Virus record (IMG/VR): IMGVR_UViG_3300018428_000103
Location: 1-31,414 of that record
Length of the DNA stretch: 31,414 nt
Source of the DNA: a virus
Strand: one strand, 5' to 3'
This document shows positions 25,432 through 31,414 of this stretch, piece by piece. A program made the translations under genes and the position numbers. The notes below the pieces were generated by a model that saw only the letters and a list, made by a program, of their open reading frames with translations, made no database searches and had not been told where the DNA came from. Within the stretch, counting starts at the first letter, position 1, and each line of letters begins with the position of its first letter.

Positions 25432-27489
25432 ATGCCTATAAATTTAAAGGAAATATTTGTAGATGATACTAATCAAATTAGGATAGACAAAATTAATTAT
25501 AATTTTGATCAAATTGTGGCGCTGGGCGGTCAAAGAGGACCAATTGGATCACAAGGTTTTATTGGTCCAGCCGGCCCAACCGGTGCTCAAGGCGCTATAG
25601 GCCCAACTGGTATTGCAGGTAATGATGGAGCTGATGGTAACGACGGCACCGATGGATGGACACCCATATCACATGATTCGGTTACCGGTGTAAATAATGC
25701 TGATTATGATGCAATTATAATTAAACCTAACTTATTTGGAAAACCTCAACCGGCTTCTGTTTATATCGGTGATCCAGCATTTGATGATAGTAACAATTCA
25801 GATGGAGATACTACAACTAGAGCATCGTTAGTAGTTGGTAAAAGCGATCCGTTTGAAAATAATATCAAGATTACGATTGATGGTAATCCTCATGAATTAG
25901 TCATTAGAGGTGATGCAAGTTCAGATTATGGTGGAGTTATCTATCATATTCAAAAGGGCGATGTAAACGATTCTTTAAATACTAAATTAGAACTAAGTTT
26001 TAATGATATCGATTTAAACGCAACTTCAAATGAACCAGATAAAGGTGATATAACACTATCTTCTAATAAAACTTTAGTAATTTCACCGGATAGAGGGTTT
26101 AACACTGAAGTTGGAACACAATCGTATTTTAACGATAGAGTTCATGTTGTCGATGCTGATCTTTTAGTACAAGGTACAGGATTTACTAGAGTATCTAAAG
26201 GAACTACAAGTGAAAGAGATAATATTGCAGAATCTGATTTATCCGGTGGAAATATAAGATATAATTCTACGTCAGGTCAATATGAAGCTTATTATGAAAA
26301 TACGTTTGATGGCGCTAAATGGTTAAACTTAAGACAGCTAACAGATGCTGATGGAGATACTTACATATCTTTACCTATATCAAACGATAATGACAAAATA
26401 GAATTTGTATCAAATAATGATAATTATTTAAGGATTGGAGGTACTCAATTTTCATTAAAGGCTCAATCAGCATCTAATATAACTGTACCGACAATACTAG
26501 TTAACAAAACTATTTTTGCTAGAGAAAACTTACATATTATAGAAGACGGCAAGGGTCTTTCATTTAAAGAAGGACCGGCAGCAACTAACACGGATTCGCC
26601 AACCGGTGGATCTGCTGTTAATTACGATACTAATATTTCAGATAGAACATTAAGTGACTATTTTTATAGAGCTCCTGGATTTTTTGAATTAGAAAACTTA
26701 GTACAACCCAATGATTTCGGTTTTTCAGACGGTAACTTTCCTGGTTTAACCAATGGAGATACCCCTTATTTGACTAATCAAATATTTATGTATACCGTTC
26801 CAACTAGCGGTTTAGTAGGAGAAGGAAACGAAACTTCTGGTTTACAATTTGCAGCATCCGTCAGCGCTGCAGCCGATGAAGGATCTAATGATCCAACCGG
26901 TAGATTATTAACTCTAATAAATGATAATTCTGAAGTTTCATATCAAAAGATAGGTAACTTGGTTCATGTCAATGTTAGATTAGTTTGGAAGCCATTTACA
27001 TTTGATTCAAATGAAAATGGAAATGATTATGATACATATCCTGGTACTTATTTCCAACAAACGTTTGGTGCAACAACGGATGAATCAAAATACTGGAATG
27101 ATACCGAATTAGAAAGTGTACCTATTTCTTTAAATATACCTGAAATGTATAGAAGATTACCTTCGGTTAATAACCAAGTTATTAGTGATTTTACGCACGA
27201 GAACATAAATTTATCAACTATTTCTGGAGCGGCTGATAAACAAACTAAAATTAAGTTTAAATCAGGTAATGGTTATGGTGAATTATTTGTTACCAGTATT
27301 GAAGGAAGTAATACAAGTATAAAAGTAAGTGACATTGTAAGTGTAAATCTTGATCCTGGTGAGTGGATATACTCTAATTTTAATTTTACTTATTTCTGCG
27401 ATAGTAAGTCTACTTGGCAATCAAACATTTCTTTTAACGATTCTATTGATGGTGGATCAGGGACCGTTAATCTAGGAGGAGGAGACTAA
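25432..27489 (+). CDS. Collagen-like tail fibre protein
   Basis: This is a 685-residue protein. The N-terminus, with EI then RIDKINYNF at 17-25, resembles the docking peptide of the protein at 11446. Residues 33-74 are 14 uninterrupted Gly-x-y triplets rich in Pro, Ala, Thr and Asp, a collagen-like trimer rod. Around residues 275-310 is GGNIRYNSTSGQYEAYYEN, then W-L-N-L and DADGDTYI, the module found in many T4-like tail fibres (I-R-Y-N then W then D-x-D-x-D-T-Y-I). The rest is beta-rich, ending in a glycine-rich tip, GSGTVNLGGGD. It is probably a receptor-binding or side fibre. Start: the ATG is two bases after the previous TAA with an A-rich leader; a promoter-like element lies 57 bases upstream. 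Confidence 0.7.
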   Translation: MPINLKEIFVDDTNQIRIDKINYNFDQIVALGGQRGPIGSQGFIGPAGPTGAQGAIGPTGIAGNDGADGNDGTDGWTPISHDSVTGVNNADYDAIIIKPNLFGKPQPASVYIGDPAFDDSNNSDGDTTTRASLVVGKSDPFENNIKITIDGNPHELVIRGDASSDYGGVIYHIQKGDVNDSLNTKLELSFNDIDLNATSNEPDKGDITLSSNKTLVISPDRGFNTEVGTQSYFNDRVHVVDADLLVQGTGFTRVSKGTTSERDNIAESDLSGGNIRYNSTSGQYEAYYENTFDGAKWLNLRQLTDADGDTYISLPISNDNDKIEFVSNNDNYLRIGGTQFSLKAQSASNITVPTILVNKTIFARENLHIIEDGKGLSFKEGPAATNTDSPTGGSAVNYDTNISDRTLSDYFYRAPGFFELENLVQPNDFGFSDGNFPGLTNGDTPYLTNQIFMYTVPTSGLVGEGNETSGLQFAASVSAAADEGSNDPTGRLLTLINDNSEVSYQKIGNLVHVNVRLVWKPFTFDSNENGNDYDTYPGTYFQQTFGATTDESKYWNDTELESVPISLNIPEMYRRLPSVNNQVISDFTHENINLSTISGAADKQTKIKFKSGNGYGELFVTSIEGSNTSIKVSDIVSVNLDPGEWIYSNFNFTYFCDSKSTWQSNISFNDSIDGGSGTVNLGGGD
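25528..25653 (+). repeat. Collagen-like Gly-x-y repeat, 14 triplets
   Basis: Residues 33-74 of the fibre protein have glycine at every third position without a break. The first part is Pro/Thr-rich and the last part Asn/Asp-rich (NDGADGNDGTDG). Such segments in phage fibres form triple-helical rods; length changes by slippage are common. Confidence 0.85.
27474..27484 (+). promoter_or_regulatory. Shine-Dalgarno-like AGGAGGAGGAG before the membrane coiled-coil gene
   Basis: This is the only strong anti-SD match upstream of a gene in the window, seven bases before the ATG at 27492. It also encodes the Gly-Gly-Gly tip of the fibre protein, so it may be coding only. Bacteroidota ribosomes make little use of such sites, so its effect in this host is doubtful. 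Confidence 0.3.
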
Positions 27490-27491
27490 AA

Positions 27492-28298
27492 ATGAAAAAA
27501 AGAAACGACAAATACGGCATAGGCTTAGTTACTTTACTCATTGCAATACTTTTCTTGCAATGTAACCAATCACGTCGTTTAAAAAGGGATATTCAACTTG
27601 AAAAAGAAAGAGTAGAAAGAGAGATTAACAATAGAAAAGCATCAGAAGATAGCTTAAGACTTATTAAATTTGATAATGGTACACTTGTATCCACTGTCAA
27701 GTCTTATGAATTTGATATTCAAAATCTAAAGGATGCAGAAAGAGAATTACTAAAAAAATATGAAGACCTAACTAGTAATTATAAGAAATTACGGGGTATT
27801 AATTCAATATTAAAGGCTGATTTAGAGCTAACCGAAGAATTATTAGCTGAATCTAAAGCTAAACAAATTAATGATACGACGATAGATGTTAGCTTTGCTA
27901 AATATAATTTATATAGCGAAGGTAATTCAAGATTTATATATGGTAATACTATTGTTTCTATAGGGGAAGGTGATCCAAGCGTTACATCTACTGAAATTAA
28001 TTTAAATCAAACAATAAGATTAAAGGCTATATTAGATGATGTGGAAGATGAAGGACCTAGTTTGTTAATTTCTACAGATTATCCTGGAATTACTATATCT
28101 GATATAGAAAACATAAACTTAGTTAATTCAAAATTAAGAGCTAAAGAAATAGACGATTATATATCTAATAGTGGATCTTTAGGGTTTGGATTAGGTGTGG
28201 GATATGGTATAAATTATATAGGTGAAGGAACGTTTAAGCTAGGTCCAACATTAAACGTAGGTATGTATTGGACACCAAAAAAATTAAAACTAAAATAA
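27492..28298 (+). CDS. Membrane-anchored coiled-coil protein, possible spanin
   Basis: This is a 268-residue protein. A Lys/Arg start (MKKRNDKYG) and the hydrophobic segment IGLVTLLIAILFLQC at 10-24 make a signal anchor or lipoprotein signal; the residue before Cys24 is Gln, which does not fit a standard lipobox, so an uncleaved inner-membrane anchor is more likely. Residues 28-125 are charged heptads (LKRDIQLEKERVEREINNR onward), a long periplasmic coiled coil. The C-terminus, with SLGFGLGVGYGINY and LGPTLNVGMYW, alternates Gly and hydrophobic residues like an outer-membrane beta hairpin. A membrane anchor, a coiled-coil rod and an outer-membrane-active tail would suit a spanin that fuses the two membranes at lysis. 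It sits among fibre genes, so it could instead be an envelope or assembly protein. Its stop overlaps the next start (TAATG). Confidence 0.55.
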   Translation: MKKRNDKYGIGLVTLLIAILFLQCNQSRRLKRDIQLEKERVEREINNRKASEDSLRLIKFDNGTLVSTVKSYEFDIQNLKDAERELLKKYEDLTSNYKKLRGINSILKADLELTEELLAESKAKQINDTTIDVSFAKYNLYSEGNSRFIYGNTIVSIGEGDPSVTSTEINLNQTIRLKAILDDVEDEGPSLLISTDYPGITISDIENINLVNSKLRAKEIDDYISNSGSLGFGLGVGYGINYIGEGTFKLGPTLNVGMYWTPKKLKLK

Positions 28299-30373
28299 TG
28301 GCTCAATCTTCTAGATACTTTAGGATAGACGATGATGTATTGTTAGAATTCATTTATCACGATCAAGGTAATCCAACCCTATATGAAATTGATGTCGATG
28401 ATAATGGTAGTGAAATAAAGAAACTAACGGTAAATCTTAATGACCCATATACTGAACAAGTAAATCATTTGATTTGTGAGCTTGGTAGTGATGTAGTCAA
28501 TTTTGATGTTACTATTACTGGTACGTATCTTTCTATTGAGAATTTTGCAGGCAGAACACTTCTACTTGAGGCTGGAAAAACTTATAAGTTTAACTTAAAT
28601 GCTTTGCCTGATCCTAGTTTATTTACAATTGATTCAAATTATGGTACATATAGTTTAAGTGCAGTTGGAATAGGTACATTTATACCAACAATATATGGAA
28701 CTATAAATTATTCATATCAAGACTTAATAGGAGGCAAAATAATCATAGCCGATAAAGCTAACCCTCTATTTTCAACGCCAGATGAAGACACTGGCAATGA
28801 TATTAATCATTTAATAGGAAGATTTCAAGCGGTACCTCATGTTGATGATAGCGTAAGATATGCTCTTTTAGGATATGATGTTACAGGATTATACGATCAG
28901 CCATTAAACTATATTAATTCTTACCCGGGTTGGAACGGATCTAATGAAGCTGATTTACTTTCATCTCAAAATGATGCAACAGCTAACATCAATAAAATTA
29001 AATATGATTCTATTAGACTTCACTTAAGGGCTGGTTTCTCTTTTGCAACTAGAGGATATGAAGGCTTTTTGTTTGAAGTTAAAACAGAAAGAGATAACGG
29101 TATTAAAAACTATCTAACTCAATTAGTTTATTTAAATCAAAGTAACTATGAAGTTTCTAATCCCAAACCATTCTTATTAGGTGAAACGCTATTTACTAAG
29201 TTTGTAAATTTAAAGGTACCTACACTAGTTAATCAAAACGTTGAGTTTGAAGACTTTTTCTATGGAGATGAAACTCAAGGTACGTCTAATTTAAGCCCCA
29301 CATCTAACTATGAAATAAGCTTTAAACTTATTGATAGATTAGAAAATATAGACGATTATAATTATTTCTATGTTGCCGAGACTAATACATTTAGTATAAG
29401 TAGAGAAGATGAATATGCTGATTTTACAGTAGTTGTTGAAGAGGCTGATGATGGGGATTATTTTAAAATATATGGAGAAAAAGATAATGATGCTGCTGCA
29501 TTTGAAGCATACATCGTAAATAGAATAAACACGTCATCTGATGATATTGTAGTGGCATATGAAGTTGAAGTATATGAACAGGTTGGAATATCTCAAATTA
29601 AAACATACGATACAACATTTACACAAGTTGTAGATTTTGATACTCCTATTTGGTTTAGACCAGTTATAGTTAACGGAAACGTAGCCGTTAATTTTTCCAT
29701 AGACGTTGTAATGAGAATTATCAATGAAACAGATGGTACGCAAATAGTCAAAAGAGCTAGTTTAACATTTGATAGAGCAGCTAAATATGCAAAAAGAATG
29801 CAAAGTGTTAGAATTAATTCAGCCACTAAACTTACTGAAGTCTATAATACATTACCTAATTTATCTGCAAATAGGGCAGTTAGAGGTTTAATAAATAATT
29901 CTTTACCTAAGTCAACAAGATATGTACCAACTTTTATAGAAACTGCAAATATAGTTGCAGCAAATGTACCCGTATCTGTTGTTAGTAATGATAACCCTGA
30001 TTTACCTCCAACTGAAATTGAAGATTTAGAAATTCCTAATTATCAGTCTAGTGGAGACGTTACTATTTATGTTCCTCCTTTTACAACTTACTATAAATTT
30101 TATATAGCTAAACAAAACGGAGATGATTTAGATCAAATTTCTCTTACAGGATCGGATGATATAATACTTTCATTTGAAGATGGAGGTACTAAGAAAATAT
30201 TCAACTATCAAAGAAGTAAGGATATTGATTTAGGTAAAGGAGAAGTTCTATTTAAAGTTGATGAAGCTAATGCTAGTGCAATTAGAGGTATGCAAAATAA
30301 ACATTTTTATATTTCTTCTAAAAGTGGATCAGATAACACTGTAATTGCTCATGGAAAATTTACCATTAATTAA
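28298..30373 (+). CDS. Structural protein with cupredoxin-like module, unrecognised family
   Basis: This is a 691-residue protein. The start at 28298 is preferred because it forms a TAATG overlap with the previous stop; an in-frame ATG at 28268 would add ten lysine-rich residues and overlap by 31 bases. N-terminal MAQSSRYFRIDDDVLLEFIY is followed at 86-140 by a cupredoxin-like segment (EAGKTYKFNLNALPDPSLF) related to one in the giant protein. The middle is beta-rich with acidic stretches. Near 505-535 is a helix-like basic segment (FDRAAKYAKRMQSVRINSA), and the last 90 residues form a distinct beta domain (YYKFYIAKQNGDDL to HGKFTIN). There is no membrane segment. It is probably a baseplate, fibre or tail-hub protein. 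Its TAA overlaps the next ATG at 30371-30375. Confidence 0.55.
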   Translation: MAQSSRYFRIDDDVLLEFIYHDQGNPTLYEIDVDDNGSEIKKLTVNLNDPYTEQVNHLICELGSDVVNFDVTITGTYLSIENFAGRTLLLEAGKTYKFNLNALPDPSLFTIDSNYGTYSLSAVGIGTFIPTIYGTINYSYQDLIGGKIIIADKANPLFSTPDEDTGNDINHLIGRFQAVPHVDDSVRYALLGYDVTGLYDQPLNYINSYPGWNGSNEADLLSSQNDATANINKIKYDSIRLHLRAGFSFATRGYEGFLFEVKTERDNGIKNYLTQLVYLNQSNYEVSNPKPFLLGETLFTKFVNLKVPTLVNQNVEFEDFFYGDETQGTSNLSPTSNYEISFKLIDRLENIDDYNYFYVAETNTFSISREDEYADFTVVVEEADDGDYFKIYGEKDNDAAAFEAYIVNRINTSSDDIVVAYEVEVYEQVGISQIKTYDTTFTQVVDFDTPIWFRPVIVNGNVAVNFSIDVVMRIINETDGTQIVKRASLTFDRAAKYAKRMQSVRINSATKLTEVYNTLPNLSANRAVRGLINNSLPKSTRYVPTFIETANIVAANVPVSVVSNDNPDLPPTEIEDLEIPNYQSSGDVTIYVPPFTTYYKFYIAKQNGDDLDQISLTGSDDIILSFEDGGTKKIFNYQRSKDIDLGKGEVLFKVDEANASAIRGMQNKHFYISSKSGSDNTVIAHGKFTIN
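28553..28717 (+). other. Cupredoxin-like module (copy C)
   Basis: Residues 86-140, with LLLEAGKTYKFNLNALPDPS and INYSYQ, align with the giant protein's residues 1801-1861 over about 55 positions, including the shared core T-Y-x-F-N-L-x-x-L-x-x-P-x-L-F-x-I. No metal ligands are seen. Confidence 0.5.
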
Positions 30374-30924
30374 TGATTTTAAACTCTAGAAATAATTTAT
30401 TTTCATTTAGATTTCCTAGAAATTTTGTGCCAGAAGAGGTAGCTAATAAGTATGTTAAGTATTTAAATAGGATGCCTGGCAACTTAATGCAAAGGCCCAT
30501 AGATTTTGTAAACTATTCTATTCAGGGTTTAAATATACCTGGAGTTAGTTTTGATCCAATTACTCAAGCCGATAACGATGGAACTACGAGATATCATAGA
30601 GGCGCTGTTCCTATTCAAAACACAGTCGAAAGACAATTTACAGTAACTATGCAGCTATTAGACGGCTATATAAATTACTGGATTATGTTAGATACGCTTT
30701 TATATTATTACGCTAGATCAACAGAAAGACCATTTACGGATAATTTAACCATGAGAATTATGGATGCAGAAGGTATAGGTATGGCATCTATGGTATTTGA
30801 ACAGCCTATTATGAATTCTATTAACGAATTAAATTTAAATTTTTCAGAGAATATAGCAGAGTTTAGTACATTTGAGGTTACCTTCTTTTATAATAAGCTT
30901 AATCTGAAAATAGAATTAGATTGA
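30373..30924 (+). CDS. Tail-tube-like protein (gp19/gp54 fold type)
   Basis: This is a 183-residue protein in the usual size range of contractile-tail tube proteins (gp19 is 163 aa). The layout fits the tube fold: an early loop with LNIPGVSFDP (about 53-62), a strand ERQFTVTMQLLDGYINYWIML that in tube proteins leads into a helix with a Tyr/Trp, then MRIMDAEGIGMASMVFEQP and the closing pair LNLNFSENIAEFSTFEVTFF with a terminal YNK. It could be the main tail tube or a baseplate tube initiator such as gp48/gp54; the sheath gene is not in the window. It is translated from a TAATG overlap and its own stop TGA lies inside promoter-like copy 3. Confidence 0.5.
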   Translation: MILNSRNNLFSFRFPRNFVPEEVANKYVKYLNRMPGNLMQRPIDFVNYSIQGLNIPGVSFDPITQADNDGTTRYHRGAVPIQNTVERQFTVTMQLLDGYINYWIMLDTLLYYYARSTERPFTDNLTMRIMDAEGIGMASMVFEQPIMNSINELNLNFSENIAEFSTFEVTFFYNKLNLKIELD

Positions 30925-30930
30925 TATATA
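30918..30930 (+). promoter_or_regulatory. AGATTGATATATA promoter-like element, copy 3
   Basis: This exact 13-base copy overlaps the end of the tube-like gene and stops four bases before the ATG at 30935. As a -10 core this would put transcription start at or inside the start codon, which implies a nearly leaderless message or a different role for the element. The repeat itself is certain; the function is not. Confidence 0.4.
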
Positions 30931-30934
30931 ACAC

Positions 30935-31306
30935 ATGAAAACATTTTTAGAATACCTTAAGGAACAGAACGTTACTGACGAAGAAATAAAGATATTAAAT
31001 GAAGGTCTTCAAAGTGAATGGACTGATGATTTAGAATCTAAAGTTGATGAAGCTATAGATGAATTTGTATCAGAATATAAATTAGAAGATGGTTCATATG
31101 ACATTGATAGATTTAATGACGAAATGACTAACGAAGGTATACTTGGAAGTATATTAGGTGGTTTAACAGGATTTGCTTTAGGTAAATCTGTGGGTAAAGT
31201 TATAGCTAAGGTGTTAGGTGTTCAAAAGGGAGTTTTATATGATTTATTAACCTCTAGATTGGTAGGTGCTGCTTTAGGTGCTGCAATCGGTAAAAGAATA
31301 ATGTGA
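30935..31306 (+). CDS. Small glycine-zipper protein with capsid-targeting-like N-terminus
   Basis: This is a 123-residue protein. The first residues, MKTFLEYLKEQ, closely resemble the T4 capsid-targeting sequence of internal head proteins (MKTYQEFIAEA). A possible prohead protease site, LNE before Gly24, fits the gp21 consensus (L/I-x-E). After an acidic linker, residues 68-95 form a hydrophobic helix with Gly at 71, 75, 79, 83 and 87, a perfect GxxxG zipper. A second short zipper has Gly at 111, 115 and 119. Such zippers pack in membranes or form pores. One reading is a protein packaged in the head and delivered with the DNA into the host envelope. Alternatives are a holin-like or host-membrane protein. 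It is preceded by promoter-like copy 3, and its stop overlaps the next GTG. Confidence 0.6.
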   Translation: MKTFLEYLKEQNVTDEEIKILNEGLQSEWTDDLESKVDEAIDEFVSEYKLEDGSYDIDRFNDEMTNEGILGSILGGLTGFALGKSVGKVIAKVLGVQKGVLYDLLTSRLVGAALGAAIGKRIM

Positions 31307-31414
31307 ATTACGTAGCCGTTGATTTTTCTCTTAATTCTCCTGGCATTTGCATTTATAATGACAAGAGTAAGAAGTATCAGTTTATAAGCTATATTAAGCA
31401 AAAAACTGGAACTA
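31303..31414 (+). CDS. RuvC-like nuclease, 3' partial
   Basis: A GTG at 31303 overlaps the previous stop as GTGA and opens a frame that runs to the window edge with no stop (37 codons). The visible N-terminus reads VNYVAVDFSLNSPGICIYND then a basic, Tyr-containing stretch. The pattern V-D-x-S-x-x-S-P-G-[IV]-x-[IV] on the first strand is that of RNase H-fold resolvases of the RuvC type (compare I-D-P-S-x-x-x-T-G), where the first Asp binds metal. Such enzymes cut branched phage DNA, for instance before packaging. Only 37 residues are visible, so the family call is moderate. No better ATG is in frame. Confidence 0.5.
   Translation, partial: MNYVAVDFSLNSPGICIYNDKSKKYQFISYIKQKTGT

Noticed and set aside
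25528-25653. Tandem DNA repeat or CRISPR-like array
   Set aside because: The periodicity is at protein level (Gly every third residue) inside an open frame; the DNA units are not conserved repeats separated by spacers.
27555-27563. Lipoprotein lipobox at Cys24 of the membrane coiled-coil protein
   Set aside because: The preceding residues are F-L-Q, and Gln before the Cys is not accepted by the usual lipobox; an uncleaved anchor is more likely, though a non-standard site cannot be excluded.
28268-28297. Start of the 28298 gene at an upstream in-frame ATG
   Set aside because: It would overlap the previous gene by 31 bases and add a lysine-rich run that is a shadow of that gene's end; the TAATG junction at 28296-28300 matches other junctions in the window.

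Overview
The window is a stretch of the late, virion-structure region of a tailed phage with a T4-type contractile tail. The likely host is a member of the Bacteroidota, plausibly a marine flavobacterium. The phage assignment rests on a gp5-type OB-fold spike protein (cut by the left edge), a gp25-type and a gp6-type baseplate wedge protein, a neck protein resembling gp13, a tail-tube-like protein, and several large fibre or baseplate proteins with collagen-like, cupredoxin-like and PKD-like modules. The host inference rests on the low GC content (about one third by eye), the near absence of Shine-Dalgarno sequences, A-rich leaders before start codons, and fibre repeats of a kind known from Bacteroidota phages. 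All genes are on the + strand and packed end to end. The largest gaps are about 50 bases, so there is no non-coding stretch over 300 bases. I saw no tRNA, rRNA, CRISPR array, insertion sequence or convincing terminator.

Layout. 2-2109: the spike protein followed by two unrecognised genes in close or overlapping succession. 2149-4811: two genes that are not ordinary tail genes, a four-domain ribosomal protein S1 homologue and an amidoligase/glutamate-cysteine-ligase-like protein with a C-terminal solenoid. 4813-8161: neck protein, gp25, gp6 and a small basic protein. 8161-17663: four baseplate/fibre-region structural proteins, including a 1092-aa protein in the gp7 position. 17718-25430: one giant 2570-aa protein with Cys-containing repeats at its N-terminus. 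25432-30924: a collagen-like fibre, a membrane-anchored coiled-coil protein (possible spanin), another structural protein and a tail-tube-like protein. 30935-31306: a small glycine-zipper protein whose N-terminus resembles the T4 capsid-targeting sequence. 31303-end: the start of a RuvC-like nuclease gene, cut by the right edge.

The structural genes probably build neck, tube, baseplate and fibres together. Seven junctions are stop/start overlaps (TAATG, ATGA or GTGA), pointing to translational coupling in a system without Shine-Dalgarno pairing, and a phage-encoded S1 would fit that setting. A 13-base element, AGATTGATATATA, occurs exactly three times upstream of gene starts, with related GATATATA elements in two further gaps. 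It is the best candidate for the phage's late promoter signal. The most unusual items are the S1 homologue, the amidoligase-like protein, the shared promoter-like element, the possible capsid-packaged membrane-active protein, and the cupredoxin-like module reused in three structural proteins.
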